Origin: Okibacterium fritillariae | Lineage (GTDB): Bacteria; Actinomycetota; Actinomycetes; Actinomycetales; Microbacteriaceae | NCBI RefSeq assembly: GCF_900167575.1 | Contig: NZ_FUZP01000001.1 | Location: 1,860,001-1,924,000, forward strand | Length of the DNA stretch: 64,000 nucleotides | Reading direction: 5' to 3' | Shown here: positions 44,186 to 53,641 of the stretch, piece by piece | Layout of the letters: each line of letters opens with the position of its first letter | Numbering within the stretch: position 1 is the stretch's first letter | Program-made: the position numbers and the translations under genes | The notes under the pieces: model-generated | The model's input: only the letters and a program-made list of their open reading frames with translations | What the model was told of the DNA's origin: nothing | Database searches by the model: none

Positions 44186-44578
44186 TTACCGGTCGGCTTT
44201 GATGACCGAGAGCACGTTGCCGGCGGGGTCGCGGAACCAGGCGATGTCGGGCCCGAAACCTTTTGCCACGCCGCGCTCGTCGGTGCGGACGCCGGACAAT
44301 TCGTCGTCGGCATAGATCTTCGTCACGACCCCGAGGTCGTTGAGCTCGGTGACCGCGCGATCGACATCGCTGACGGCGAAGTTCAACACCGTGAAGTCGG
44401 CCGGCACATGCGTGGGCTTGGGATAGATGACATGCTCGCCACCACCCGGCAGCTTCACCATGAGTGTGCGCATCTCGGTGCGTTCGACCGTGAGGCCGAG
44501 GATGTCTCGATAGAACGCCTCGGCGGCTTCGATGTCGTCGACGCTGAAGCCACTGAAGGCCGCCTCCGTTGTGAACAT
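44186..44578 (-). CDS. VOC-superfamily protein
   Basis: A 130-residue glyoxalase/extradiol-dioxygenase-like protein: AFSGFSVDDIEAAEAFYRDILGLTVE, VLNFAVSDVDRAVTELNDLG and the C-terminal WFRDPAGNVLSVI. The likely metal positions are not all conserved, so the substrate and activity cannot be given. ATG at 44578 follows GAGGGAGAA. Convergent with the HtaA-like gene. Confidence 0.87.
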   Translation of the reverse strand: MFTTEAAFSGFSVDDIEAAEAFYRDILGLTVERTEMRTLMVKLPGGGEHVIYPKPTHVPADFTVLNFAVSDVDRAVTELNDLGVVTKIYADDELSGVRTDERGVAKGFGPDIAWFRDPAGNVLSVIKADR

Positions 44579-44654
44579 GGGTTCTCCCTCGCTCGGGTTG
44601 TTCCTGGTTATCCACAGATTGGCACTCGCCGGTGGGGATGTCGAGGGTTCGCCC

Positions 44655-44660
44655 TAGGCT
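44655..44660 (+). promoter_or_regulatory. -10 hexamer TAGGCT for a leaderless tag mRNA
   Basis: TAGGCT, six bases, then the ATG at 44667. The same layout with TAGGCT recurs at 45387-45392 before the GTG of the next gene. Confidence 0.55.
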
Positions 44661-44666
44661 CGAAAC

Positions 44667-45389
44667 ATGCCTTCCGCCGAATCCTCCCCCGCCCCGTCCA
44701 CCCCTCCCGCCAGCTCCGCGCGAGCCGGTGTCGTTGCGGGTGAAGACGGCCTGCTCCGGCCCTACTGGGCGTCGGTCGATCCGCTCATGCGCGAGTACTA
44801 CGACACCGAGTGGGGCATGCCGGTTCGTGACGAGCGCGGGCTCTACGAGCGGTTGACGCTCGAGGCGTTCCAGTCCGGCCTGTCGTGGGCGACGATCCTG
44901 CGCAAACGGCCGGGCTTTCGGGCGGCGTTCGACGATTTCGACCCCGACGTGGTCGCGCGTTATGACGAGCGGGATGTCGAGCGCCTCATGCACGATGCAG
45001 CCATCGTGCGCAACCGCCTGAAGATCCTGGCGGCGATCACCAATGCCCGGGCCACCATCACATTGCGCGAGGAGGGCGGGCTCGTCGACTTCGTCTGGTC
45101 GTTCCAGCCCGCCGAGACTCCCCGCCCGGCCACCATGGCCGAGGTGCCCACGACGTCGGCCGAGTCGATCGCCCTGTCGAAGGCGCTCAAGAAGAAGGGG
45201 TTCGCGTTCGTCGGCCCCACCACCATGCACGCGCTCATGGAGGCTGTCGGCATCGTCGACACCCACCTGATCGACTCCCACCGTCGAGGGAGCTCCGGTG
45301 TTTGGCTCCCGGCGTCTGGCTCCCCCGCGAGGGGGAAATCTCGGCATGAGAGCGCGGCAACCCGGGACACCAACGGCATCGCGACCTAG
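44667..45389 (+). CDS. tag: DNA-3-methyladenine glycosylase I, variant without the usual zinc ligands
   Basis: Base-excision repair glycosylase of the helix-hairpin-helix Tag family. Recognisable segments are YYDTEWGMPVRDERGLYERLTLEAFQSGLSW, ILRKRPGFR with the catalytic region, and GFAFVGPTTMHALMEAVGIVDTHLIDSH. In E. coli Tag a zinc site uses an N-terminal Cys, His17 and C-terminal His/Cys; here the first Cys is absent (RPYWAS), His17 is Tyr and the last Cys is Ser-like. It has a 25-residue Ser/Pro-rich leader. Leaderless start. Confidence 0.88.
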   Translation: MPSAESSPAPSTPPASSARAGVVAGEDGLLRPYWASVDPLMREYYDTEWGMPVRDERGLYERLTLEAFQSGLSWATILRKRPGFRAAFDDFDPDVVARYDERDVERLMHDAAIVRNRLKILAAITNARATITLREEGGLVDFVWSFQPAETPRPATMAEVPTTSAESIALSKALKKKGFAFVGPTTMHALMEAVGIVDTHLIDSHRRGSSGVWLPASGSPARGKSRHESAATRDTNGIAT

Positions 45390-45398
45390 GCTGACACC

Positions 45399-47264
45399 GT
45401 GAGACGACGACGTGAAACCGGTTTCCGTGCCCGCCTGACGGCCCTCATCGCCGTGACCGCCGGAGGTGTGCTCGCTTTGGCGGGCGCGACGTCGGCCATG
45501 GCCGGCAGCCTCCACGCATCCGACGACGACAACGTCTCGAACTTCACGTTCTCGCAGTTCGACGCCCGATACCTGGTCGACCGCGACTCCGACGGCTATT
45601 CCACCCTCGATGCCACCGAGACCTTCGTCGCCGAATTCCCCGACTTCGATCAGAACAAAGGCATCATCCGAGCAATCCCCGAGACCTACGAGGGCGTGCC
45701 GCTCGACACGACCGTCGAGTCCGTCGTCGACGAGAGCGGGCAGGACGTGCCCTACGAGCTCGACAACGACAACGGCTTCATCACCCTCGCGCTCGGCACC
45801 GACGACTATGTGCGCGGCGAGCAGACCTACGTGATCCACTACACGCAGAAGAACGTGGTCGGCACGTTCGAAGACACCGACGCCGACGAGTTCTACTGGG
45901 ATATGCCGGGCACCGGGTTCGCGCAACCGTTCGCCGAGGCATCCGCGACCGTCGAGATCGCTCCCGGGCTCGTCGACAGCCTCACGGGCAACAGCGCCTG
46001 CTACGTCGGCCGCCAAGGTTCGACCGACGACTGCGCGCTCACCGAACAGGCGACGGGCAGCGGCACGAGCTTCACGATCGCACCCCAGGAGCTTCAGCCG
46101 TCGAACACCTTCACGGTGGCGATCGGCTTCGACAAGGGCACGTTCACGCAGCCCGTGCGCCCGGCCACGCTGCCCATGTTCACGGTCGTGCCCGGCGTCG
46201 TCGGCGGCCTCGGCCTCGTCGCGACGGGCATCGCCGGTCTCCTGCGCCGGCGCAGCACGCGCGACCACGCGGGGCGCGGCACCATCATCCCCCAGTACAG
46301 CGAGCCCGCAGACCTCGACCTCTACACCGCCAGCAACCTGATCGGCAAAGAATCGAAGGCCACATCGGCCCAGATCATCCGCCTGGCCGTGCGGCGCAAC
46401 CTGCGGATCATCCAAGACGAGGGCGCGCAGAACGAACACGGCAAGGGCGACGGGTTCCTCGTCGAATACATCGGCGCGAACGGGGCGACCGAGACCGATC
46501 TCGCGACACTGCGCATCCTGTTCGGGCACGAGCTCGTGCCCGGGGCCATCCGTGACCTCGGGGCCAAGAGCGAAACGCTCACGACCGCGCTCAACACGCA
46601 GCAGTCGAAGGCCGGCTCGAAGGCCAAGGCAGCCGGCTATCGTCGCCGCGCCAACGTAGCGGGGGCAGCGGTCCTGCGCATCATCGCCGGACTGGTCGCC
46701 GTCGCGGGCGTCGTCATCATGATCGCCGCCATCCCGAGCTACGGCAGCAACGCGTGGACCGTCATCGGCGGGTTCGGCGGTGTCGCCCTCTTCATCCTGA
46801 CCTGCGTGCTCACCTCCCCGCGCGAAGCGCTCACGGCCGAGGGTGCCGAACGGCGCGACTACCTGCTCGGCATGAAGGAGTACCTGACACTTGCCGAGGC
46901 CGACCGGTTCCGCGTACTACAGAGCCCGCAGGGCGCCGAGCGGGTCGACGTGGGCGACAACCGGCAGGTGCTCAAGGTCTACGAGAAGCTGTTGCCCTAT
47001 GCCGTGCTGTGGGACGTCGAAGAGGACTGGGCCGACGCGCTCAGCGCCTACTACGCCCAGGCCGGCTACGCACCCGATTGGTATGCCTCGAACGCCGGAT
47101 TCAACGCCGCCCTGTTCCACGCCAACATCGCCAGCATGAGCGCCACATCCGTCGCCGCATCGACGCCCTGGTCCTCATCGGGAGGCAGCAGCTCATTCGG
47201 CGGCTCCATGGGCGGAGGCTTCGCCGGGGGTGGCGGGGGCGGCGGAGGCGGAGGCGGGCGCTGA
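45399..47264 (+). CDS. DUF2207-domain membrane protein
   Basis: A 621-residue protein with a signal peptide (about 1-36), an extracellular DUF2207 beta-sandwich domain (about 60-250, DATETFVAEFPD and RGIIRAIPE-like motifs), a transmembrane helix near 268, a cytoplasmic middle part with RRNLRIIQDE, two more helices near 425-465, and a Gly-rich C-terminus (GGGGGGGGR). The function of DUF2207 proteins is unknown. GTG at 45399 comes six bases after TAGGCT; leaderless. Nine bases follow the tag stop, but each appears to have its own promoter. Confidence 0.88.
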   Translation: MRRRRETGFRARLTALIAVTAGGVLALAGATSAMAGSLHASDDDNVSNFTFSQFDARYLVDRDSDGYSTLDATETFVAEFPDFDQNKGIIRAIPETYEGVPLDTTVESVVDESGQDVPYELDNDNGFITLALGTDDYVRGEQTYVIHYTQKNVVGTFEDTDADEFYWDMPGTGFAQPFAEASATVEIAPGLVDSLTGNSACYVGRQGSTDDCALTEQATGSGTSFTIAPQELQPSNTFTVAIGFDKGTFTQPVRPATLPMFTVVPGVVGGLGLVATGIAGLLRRRSTRDHAGRGTIIPQYSEPADLDLYTASNLIGKESKATSAQIIRLAVRRNLRIIQDEGAQNEHGKGDGFLVEYIGANGATETDLATLRILFGHELVPGAIRDLGAKSETLTTALNTQQSKAGSKAKAAGYRRRANVAGAAVLRIIAGLVAVAGVVIMIAAIPSYGSNAWTVIGGFGGVALFILTCVLTSPREALTAEGAERRDYLLGMKEYLTLAEADRFRVLQSPQGAERVDVGDNRQVLKVYEKLLPYAVLWDVEEDWADALSAYYAQAGYAPDWYASNAGFNAALFHANIASMSATSVAASTPWSSSGGSSSFGGSMGGGFAGGGGGGGGGGGR

Positions 47265-47289
47265 GCCCACGCCTCCACCCCGCGCCGGG

Positions 47290-48282
47290 CTAGCGGTAGG
47301 TCGAAGCCATACCGGCGGCGTCGTAACGGGTGCCGACCGCCGCACCGCGCGGCGCGACATCCTCGATGGACTGCAGCTCCTCCGGCGACAACACGATCTC
47401 CGCGGCCGCGGCGTTCTCCTCGAGGAACGTGCGACGCTTCGTGCCCGGGATCGGCACCACATTCTGCGCGAACAACCACGCCAGAGCCAACTGCGACGGC
47501 GTCACGTCCTTCGACTCGGCCAGCTCGGTCAAGCGATCAACCACCCGCAAGTTGCCCTGGATGTTCTCCTCGCTGAAACGCGGCAGGTTCTTGCGGAAGT
47601 CGTCGTCGGGGAAGTCGGCGACACTGCGGATCTGGCCCGACAGGAAACCACGACCGAGCGGCGAATAGGCGACGAAACCGATGCCCAGCTCGCGCACCGT
47701 GTCGAGCACGCCATTCGCCTCGGGCTCACGCTCGAACAACGAATACTCAGTCTGAATCGCCGTGATCGGGTGCACCGCGTGGGCACGACGGATCGTGTCG
47801 GGCGCCGCCTCGGACAAGCCGATGTAACGCACCTTGCCCTCGGCCACGAACTCCGCCATGGCACCCACCGTGTCCTCGATGGGAACGTTGGGGTCGACAC
47901 GGTGCAGATAGTAGAGGTCGATGACATCCGTGTTCAGGTGCTTCAGCGAACGCTCGAGAGCCGTACGCGCATACTCGGGCGAACCGTTGAGGGCGCGGCG
48001 CTCGGGGCCGTTCTCCCCCACCACCACCTCGCTGCCGAACTTCGTAGCGATCTGGATCTCGTCCCGGCGCGCACCCAACGCCTTGGCGATGAGCTGCTCA
48101 TTGAGGAACGGGCCATAGATCTCGGCCGTGTCGATGAACGTGACGCCCAGGTCGACGGCGCGGTTCAGGGTGGCGACCGACTCGACGTCGTCGCGCGGCC
48201 CATAGAACGCGCTCATCCCCATGGCGCCGAAACCCTCGACGGGAACGACGAGCCCCTGGCTTCCCAGTGCAACAGTCTTCAT
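47290..48282 (-). CDS. Aldo/keto reductase
   Basis: NADPH-dependent oxidoreductase of 330 residues. The catalytic tetrad is visible: Asp and Tyr in [14 protein letters not shown], Lys in IATKFGSEV and His in YYLHRVDP. The NADP-binding C-terminal segment is [15 protein letters not shown]. The family suits a role in detoxifying reactive aldehydes. ATG at 48282 overlaps the stop of the MerR gene by four bases, so the regulator and enzyme are one operon. Confidence 0.93.
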   Translation of the reverse strand: MKTVALGSQGLVVPVEGFGAMGMSAFYGPRDDVESVATLNRAVDLGVTFIDTAEIYGPFLNEQLIAKALGARRDEIQIATKFGSEVVVGENGPERRALNGSPEYARTALERSLKHLNTDVIDLYYLHRVDPNVPIEDTVGAMAEFVAEGKVRYIGLSEAAPDTIRRAHAVHPITAIQTEYSLFEREPEANGVLDTVRELGIGFVAYSPLGRGFLSGQIRSVADFPDDDFRKNLPRFSEENIQGNLRVVDRLTELAESKDVTPSQLALAWLFAQNVVPIPGTKRRTFLEENAAAAEIVLSPEELQSIEDVAPRGAAVGTRYDAAGMASTYR

Positions 48283-48701
48283 GCGTGATCTACTTTCTCT
48301 CGATAGAACGCGATCTTGCGTTCGATGGCGGCGAGGTGATTCTGAACCTCCCGCAGTTCGTGGAGCACCCGCAGGCGGTGGCCCTCTAACATCTCGAGCC
48401 GCTCGGACTCGTTGTCGGCCACCCGCGACAGCGCGACGAAACGCCGGATGTCGCGAATCGGCATGCCCGTGCGCCGCAGCATCACGAGGCTCCCGATCCA
48501 ACGCAGGTCGGCCGCGAAATAACGGCGCTGGCCCGACACCGATCGCTCGGGCGACGCGAGCGTCAAGCCCTCCTTCTCGTAATAGCGGAGGGTGTCGATG
48601 CTGAGCCCCGTGCGGGCGGCGACCTGGCCGATCGTCAAACCGTCGGCGGGGATGTCGGCGTCGAGGTCGGCCGCGGGTGGGGCCAGTTCAGTTGTGCTCA
48701 C
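48279..48701 (-). CDS. MerR-family regulator of the aldo/keto reductase operon
   Basis: A 140-residue MerR protein with [25 protein letters not shown] (HTH), a wing ([11 protein letters not shown]) and a C-terminal dimerisation helix. No Cys is present, so it is not a thiol or metal sensor of the classical MerR kind. The GTG at 48701 lies six bases after a CAAGCT hexamer, which fits a leaderless transcript. It controls, most likely, its own operon through the palindrome at 48717-48734. Confidence 0.9.
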   Translation of the reverse strand: MSTTELAPPAADLDADIPADGLTIGQVAARTGLSIDTLRYYEKEGLTLASPERSVSGQRRYFAADLRWIGSLVMLRRTGMPIRDIRRFVALSRVADNESERLEMLEGHRLRVLHELREVQNHLAAIERKIAFYREKVDHA

Positions 48702-48707
48702 CGGTCC

Positions 48708-48738
48708 AGCTTGCTCCCTGGAGTGCACTCCAGGTCAA
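48708..48738 (-). promoter_or_regulatory. MerR-type promoter with 18-bp palindromic operator
   Basis: On the minus strand, -35 TTGACC (48733-48738) and -10 CAAGCT (48708-48713) have a 19-base spacer, the elongated spacing typical for MerR activators. CCTGGAGTGCACTCCAGG (48717-48734) is a perfect palindrome filling the spacer. Confidence 0.85.
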
Positions 48739-48922
48739 GCCGGGGTCGAAGATTCCCGGGTGGCACTCAGAGGAGGGCGCCCGCCGTCGGTGCACGGGGG
48801 CACGGTCGGCGCGTAGCCCGTCTACTGGGGGTAGGCCGCGGCAGGCCTCGGCGGAGCGCCCAACCTAGGCTGGGAGGCGGGCACCACGAGGGTGCGGCGG
48901 CACGACGACGGAGGGGGCCCGC

Positions 48923-50146
48923 ATGAACGACGAGCCGGCCTCAGCATCGAACGTCGCCCCCGCTCGACCCCTCACGCTGCGCGCGCCGATCGAGCAGGCA
49001 TCCGATTTCGACCGCTTCGTCGCGGCGCTCACCGAGCTGCGACTGCCCGCCCGCGTGACCGACGAGGTGAACGGCAACGGCACCGGATTCGTGCACGGCA
49101 CCATCCTCGTGTCCGAGGACGACGAGCCATTGCAGGCCGTGGCCGACGGCGTGACGCTGTCGTGGCGCCCGGTCTCGGCGACGACCGTCAAGATCGCGCT
49201 CGCCACGGCGCTGAGCGGCACCGTCTCCTTCGACGAGGTGGAGTACCACCTGGGCGACGACAGCGACGACAGCGACGAGCGGACCTGCCCACCCGCCACA
49301 GGCGTGCTCGAGAACTTCGCCTGGTGGACGCCCGAGTTCGGCGAGATCGGCGGCATTCTCGCCCGTCGCGCCGGGCAGCCGCTGCATCTCGTGCGCGACG
49401 GCGACACGGGGCTTTTCGCGCCCACCGGCTCGGCCGACGACGTCTTCGAGTCGGGCGTCTGGGCGGCCGCCGGCTCCGTGGCGATGTGGCATCAGGGTGG
49501 CAGCCGTGTGGCCGCCATCGGCGTGAAGCGGGATGTCCTGCTGCACACGTGGGATCAGAATTGGCGCCGCCTCGACCCGGTGCCACATCTGCGCGACGCC
49601 GACGGGCTCACCGTCTCGGACTACCTCGACCGGCTCGACGACACCGACCTCGACGCCGCCGACTGGTCGGACGCGCTGCGCCTCGATGCCGACCGCGCCC
49701 AGCAGTTGCGCATCCTGTTCCGTCGGGACGAGAGCGACGAGCGCACCTTCGCGCGCCTGGCGGAGATCCTTCAGGCTCCCCCGACCCTCGCCGACGTGGC
49801 CGACGGGCGGGTCACCATCGACGAGCTACCCGACGCGACGGTCGCCCAGCCATCCTCGACCTGGTCCACCATTCGCCGCGCCATGAGCGAGGAACTCTCG
49901 GGTGATCGCTCGTCGCCCGCGGCCCCGCAACCACCCACCGGATGGGTGGGGCACCGACAACGGCGATCCGGGGCCTACCTGGCCGTCGCCGCCCTCATCT
50001 TCGTGGCGCTCAGTGCCGTGCTCGTGACGAAAGTCGCGACGAGCAGCACGGACACCGCGTGGATTCAAGGTCTGCTTCTCGTGGCGCTCATCGCGGACGT
50101 CGCCTGGCCGCGACGGCGGGATCCCGGCGACAAGAACGCCGCCTGA
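48923..50146 (+). CDS. Unknown membrane protein with YbjN-like hints
   Basis: A 407-residue protein I do not recognise. It is acidic and soluble over about 350 residues, with a first part (about 20-120) that looks like a compact alpha/beta domain and a low-complexity DDSDDSDE patch. Two hydrophobic helices near the C-terminus (about 352-372 and 380-395) would anchor it, followed by a basic tail. ATG at 48923 follows GGAGGGGG; a TAGGCT hexamer lies 51 bases upstream. It converges on pstB, from which it is separated by a 12-bp tandem repeat. The YbjN-like suggestion for the first domain is weak. Confidence 0.6.
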   Translation: MNDEPASASNVAPARPLTLRAPIEQASDFDRFVAALTELRLPARVTDEVNGNGTGFVHGTILVSEDDEPLQAVADGVTLSWRPVSATTVKIALATALSGTVSFDEVEYHLGDDSDDSDERTCPPATGVLENFAWWTPEFGEIGGILARRAGQPLHLVRDGDTGLFAPTGSADDVFESGVWAAAGSVAMWHQGGSRVAAIGVKRDVLLHTWDQNWRRLDPVPHLRDADGLTVSDYLDRLDDTDLDAADWSDALRLDADRAQQLRILFRRDESDERTFARLAEILQAPPTLADVADGRVTIDELPDATVAQPSSTWSTIRRAMSEELSGDRSSPAAPQPPTGWVGHRQRRSGAYLAVAALIFVALSAVLVTKVATSSTDTAWIQGLLLVALIADVAWPRRRDPGDKNAA

Positions 50147-50153
50147 CCGGCGC

Positions 50154-50226
50154 GGCGTCCGGCGCAGGGGCCGGCGGCGGTGTCGGGCGCGGAGTCCGGC
50201 GCGGTGTCGGGCGCAGGGGCCGGCCG
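50154..50226. repeat. 12-bp degenerate tandem repeat, about six units
   Basis: Units such as GGAGTCCGGCGC, GGTGTCGGGCGC and AGGGGCCGGCGG follow one another with one 13-base unit. The array starts eight bases after the stop of the gene ending at 50146, in a convergent intergenic region. Confidence 0.75.
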
Positions 50227-50307
50227 GATGCGATCTTCAGTCGTGACCGCGCCCGCACCCACCCTGTCCCCCGCGCCTGGACGCAAACCGCGGCCACGCA
50301 TCCGGGT

Positions 50308-51612
50308 TTATCCGAAGCGGCCGTTGACGTAGTCGAACGTGCGGGAGTCGAGCGGGCTGTCGAACATGGCCTCGGTGTCGCCGTGTTCGACGATGGCGCC
50401 CGGCTGGCCCTGCGTCGCGAGGAAGAACGCGCACTGGCCCGACACGCGCTGCGCCTGCTGCATGTTGTGCGTGACGATGACGATGGTGACATCGTTGACG
50501 AGCTCGAGCATGGTCTCTTCGATGACGCGCGTCGACGTGGGGTCGAGAGCCGAACAGGGCTCGTCCATGAGCAGCACGCGGGGCTTCACGGCGAGGGAAC
50601 GCGCGATACACAGACGCTGCTGCTGGCCGCCCGAGAGGCCGCCGCCGGGCGCGCGCAGACGATCGCGAACCTCCTTCCAGAGACCCGCCTTCGTGAGGCA
50701 GCTTTCGACCAGATAGTCGCGTTCGTCGCGGCTCGACCGCGTGCCCGTGAGCGTGAGGCCGGCGATGACGTTGTCGTAGATCGACATGGCCGGGAACGGG
50801 TTGGGCTTCTGGAAGACCATGCCGATGCTCTTGCGGGCATCGACGAGGCGCCGTCCGGTGTCGTAGATGTCCTCGCCGTCGATGAGCACCTCGCCCGCGA
50901 GGCTGGCCGACGGGATGAGCTCGTGCATGCGGTTGAGGATGCGCAGGAACGTGGACTTGCCGCATCCGGACGGGCCGATGAGCGCCGTCACGACACCCGC
51001 GGGCATCGTGAGGGACACCCGGTCGAGCACCTGGTGGTCGCCGAACCAGGCCGAGATGTTGCGGGCGTCGAGTTCGGCGAGGGGTGCCCGGGCGGGGTCG
51101 AGACCCGCGAAGGGGTGCAGGGCCACCTGCTCGAAACCGGCCGGGATGAGCGGGGCGCCGGGCGTCGCGGAGGCCGGAGCGTAGGCAGGTGCGTAGCCCG
51201 GATCGGATGCCGGGGCCGCAGCGTGGGGCGCCGTCAGCGTGGCCGACGGACCCCCGAACGGCGTGTTGGTGAGGAACGGGTTGGACGCGTCGTAGGAGGC
51301 CGGATGCACGGTCGTGACCGAGTCCACACCGGAGGCGTAGGGCGCCGAACCCGTGGGCTGGGGAGCGAAGGGCGAACCGGACTGCGTCCCGGGCTGTGCC
51401 GCGGAGGCTGACCCGAAGGATGCGGCGGAGGCTGCGGCGGCAGGTGCCACGGGCGCGGACTGCTGAGCGCCGGGCTGGTGGGCGGCGCTCTGCGGGGCGA
51501 CGGGCTGCGGGGCGACGGGAGCTGCGACATCCGCCGACCGTGCTCGCCGCGAACGGCTCGTGCGGGTGGGGAGGATCTCGGTGCGCTGCTGGTCGGGCGT
51601 GTTGTCTGTCAT
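50308..51612 (-). CDS. pstB: Phosphate ABC transporter ATPase PstB with a long N-terminal extension
   Basis: ATPase that drives phosphate import through PstA/PstC. The ABC domain (about residues 178-434) has Walker [10 protein letters not shown] (213-221), signature [14 protein letters not shown], Walker B VLLMDEP and the H-loop VIVTHNM. The first 175 residues are an Ala/Pro/Gln/Ser-rich low-complexity extension (for example [20 protein letters not shown]), absent from the usual 250-260-residue PstB. ATG at 51612 follows GAGAGAAA. It ends the minus-strand pst region, 25 bases after the sortase-fold gene. Confidence 0.92.
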   Translation of the reverse strand: MTDNTPDQQRTEILPTRTSRSRRARSADVAAPVAPQPVAPQSAAHQPGAQQSAPVAPAAAASAASFGSASAAQPGTQSGSPFAPQPTGSAPYASGVDSVTTVHPASYDASNPFLTNTPFGGPSATLTAPHAAAPASDPGYAPAYAPASATPGAPLIPAGFEQVALHPFAGLDPARAPLAELDARNISAWFGDHQVLDRVSLTMPAGVVTALIGPSGCGKSTFLRILNRMHELIPSASLAGEVLIDGEDIYDTGRRLVDARKSIGMVFQKPNPFPAMSIYDNVIAGLTLTGTRSSRDERDYLVESCLTKAGLWKEVRDRLRAPGGGLSGGQQQRLCIARSLAVKPRVLLMDEPCSALDPTSTRVIEETMLELVNDVTIVIVTHNMQQAQRVSGQCAFFLATQGQPGAIVEHGDTEAMFDSPLDSRTFDYVNGRFG

Positions 51613-51637
51613 GCGTTTCTCTCTCGGGTCGAACTCG

Positions 51638-52699
51638 TCAGAGGAGGTTGGGAAGAAGGCGGGTCACCTGGTCGGCGACGAGGAGGCCACCGAGCACGAA
51701 GAGCGGCGCGGCCACCACCCAGGTCTTGCGGGCGCCCAGGCGGCGGAACGACCACACGGCGCCCAGCGAGATCGCCAGGAAGAACTGGCCCGCGAAGACG
51801 AGGGCCCACACGGTGGACGTGTCGGTGGCCAGCTCTTTGTGACTGGGCGGCAGCGAGATCGCCGTGGTCTGGCGTTTTCCGGCGGGCTGCGCATCGCCCA
51901 CGAGCTGCGCGTCGACGCGGACGACACCCGACGGGACGAAGGCCGCCCCGCGCGCGGTCTCGAGGATGAGTCGGCTCTGGCCGGCGGCGGGCGGCGCGGG
52001 GGCGGGGTCGCCCGCATAGCGCGTGCCGATGACCTCGAAGACGTTGGCGCCCTGGCCGGTCACGACCGTGATGCGGTCGCCCGGCGCGAGACGCTGGATG
52101 CCGCCGAACGGGCCGCCGTAGGAGCTGGCGCGGCCCATGACGACGCTGATGCCCTGCTGACCGGGCAGCACGGTGTCGCGGCGGTGGCCGGGACCCGACT
52201 GGAGCACACCAGACGAGGAACCCTCGGCGATGACCTCGCTCATACCGAGCGCCGGGATGTCGATGCGGGCGACGGGCGCCCCGTCGGCGAGCAGGGCGCC
52301 ATCGGAGTCGCCCTCGGAGACGGGCGCGACCGACGTCGAGAGTTGCACGCGGAAGGCATCCTGCAGCTTTTGCTGGTTCACCTGGTGCTGCAGGTGGCTC
52401 AGGATCATGAGGTTGATCGCGAAGCCGAGGAGCAGCGCCGCGAGCATCGACAGGGCTCCGCGGGCGATCGCCTGGTTGCGGCTGAGCGGCGCGAGCTGGC
52501 GCGGCGGGCGCGGGGCCCGACGCGGGGGCTTCGGCGGGCGGGGCGGACGCGCCGAGCGGGGAGGCTTCGGCGCACGACCGGCAGCGGCTCCCGATCGCTC
52601 GTGGATGTCGTCACCGGCGCCCAGCGGCCCGCCCGGGCCGATCAGCAGATCGGTGCGCGGGGCTTCGATGGCGTCGGGGCGCTCTTCGGCGATGGTCAT
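51638..52699 (-). CDS. Sortase-fold membrane protein lacking catalytic His and Cys
   Basis: A 353-residue protein: Pro/Arg-rich N-terminus (about 1-75), transmembrane helix (82-102), an extracellular sortase-like domain (about 140-265), then two more helices (297-317, 326-345). The domain has the class E/D sortase pattern: [39 protein letters not shown] and LILETARG. In active sortases the third is GHR-x-x-x-G-x-PF and the fourth ends in TC. Here His is Arg190 and Cys is Ala249, while the Arg equivalent is kept at 261. It is probably a non-catalytic scaffold. Its ATG overlaps the previous gene by four bases. Confidence 0.75.
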   Translation of the reverse strand: MTIAEERPDAIEAPRTDLLIGPGGPLGAGDDIHERSGAAAGRAPKPPRSARPPRPPKPPRRAPRPPRQLAPLSRNQAIARGALSMLAALLLGFAINLMILSHLQHQVNQQKLQDAFRVQLSTSVAPVSEGDSDGALLADGAPVARIDIPALGMSEVIAEGSSSGVLQSGPGHRRDTVLPGQQGISVVMGRASSYGGPFGGIQRLAPGDRITVVTGQGANVFEVIGTRYAGDPAPAPPAAGQSRLILETARGAAFVPSGVVRVDAQLVGDAQPAGKRQTTAISLPPSHKELATDTSTVWALVFAGQFFLAISLGAVWSFRRLGARKTWVVAAPLFVLGGLLVADQVTRLLPNLL

Positions 52700-53640
52700 G
52701 CGAACTTCTTCTCCGCGACGGTGGTGGTGACGTAGCCGACGATGCGCCAGGCGGCGAGGCCGAGCAGGGCGAACAGCACGAGGCCCATGAGGTAGAGCGG
52801 CGGGATGACGACCATGGCGTCGCGCTGCACCTTCTTGGTGTCGACGCCGTCGATCTGCGCGGGCGGCGTGATGGTCGCGTGCGCGTTGACGATGCCCCAC
52901 TGACCGGCGCCGGGCACGACGGCCGAGACGATGCGCTTCTCCCCCGGCTTCAGGCCCGTGACGGTGACCGTGCCGCTTCCGCCCAGGCGGTTGCCGAACG
53001 GCCCGCCCAGCCAGAAGTCGGCCGCCAGGTCGATGGTGCTCTTCGAGGCGTTGCGCACGCCGACCTTCACGTCGACCTCGCCCGTGAAGGGGTTGAGCGA
53101 CGGGATGTACGACGTCGAGATGCCGCCCGCGAACAGGCCGCCGCCGAGGTCGACCTCGTCGGCCGCGGTCACGGGGTCGGTGCTGGTGGGCGCGGTCGAC
53201 CCGGGCAGATCGGATGTCGCACCGCCCGTTCCGCCGGAGCCCGAGCCTGACGAGCCGCCGCCGAAGCCACCGGCACCGTCGCCCGTTCCCGTGCCGAGGC
53301 CGCCGTCACCCGAGGTGCCCTCGCCTCCCGTGTTGCCGGGAGCGTTGGTCGCGGGGGGCTGCGTGGGCGCGGGCAGGTCGATCTGCAGGCCGATGCCGCT
53401 GCCCGGGCCGGGCGTCGGGGTCGGTGCCGACAACGCACGCAGGCTCGTGACCGACGGCGTCACCGAGGATGCTGCCGTCGCGGACACTGCGGTCGCGGCG
53501 GTCGCCGACACCGCCGGAGCGACGAGCAGCGCCGTCGCCAGCCCGGCGGCCGAGAGCGACACGGTCAGGCGCCGCGTCAGCGCGCCGCTCGTGCGGGTGC
53601 GAGAGAGACGACGAGAGGTCGAGGTCAGGGGCGTGCGCAT
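52696..53640 (-). CDS. Secreted membrane-anchored protein, paralogue of the DUF916 protein's C-terminal half
   Basis: A 314-residue protein with a signal peptide (about 20-48), a Gly/Ser/Pro-rich spacer, a beta-sandwich-like domain (about 160-265), one transmembrane helix near 280-302 and a short basic tail. The domain shares a series of words with the neighbouring DUF916 protein: YIPSLNPFTGEVDVKV against YNPSINPFDGSTTLTF, then G-x-FG and VTGLKPGEKR against LPGSTRTV. It looks like a duplicated second domain without DUF916. The two genes are one base apart. Confidence 0.7.
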   Translation of the reverse strand: MRTPLTSTSRRLSRTRTSGALTRRLTVSLSAAGLATALLVAPAVSATAATAVSATAASSVTPSVTSLRALSAPTPTPGPGSGIGLQIDLPAPTQPPATNAPGNTGGEGTSGDGGLGTGTGDGAGGFGGGSSGSGSGGTGGATSDLPGSTAPTSTDPVTAADEVDLGGGLFAGGISTSYIPSLNPFTGEVDVKVGVRNASKSTIDLAADFWLGGPFGNRLGGSGTVTVTGLKPGEKRIVSAVVPGAGQWGIVNAHATITPPAQIDGVDTKKVQRDAMVVIPPLYLMGLVLFALLGLAAWRIVGYVTTTVAEKKFA

Positions 53641-53641
53641 C

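Noticed and set aside
43278-46529. 1083-codon minus-strand frame crossing the HtaA-like, VOC, tag and DUF2207 genes
   Set aside because: It covers four well-supported genes on both strands and contains no recognisable domain.
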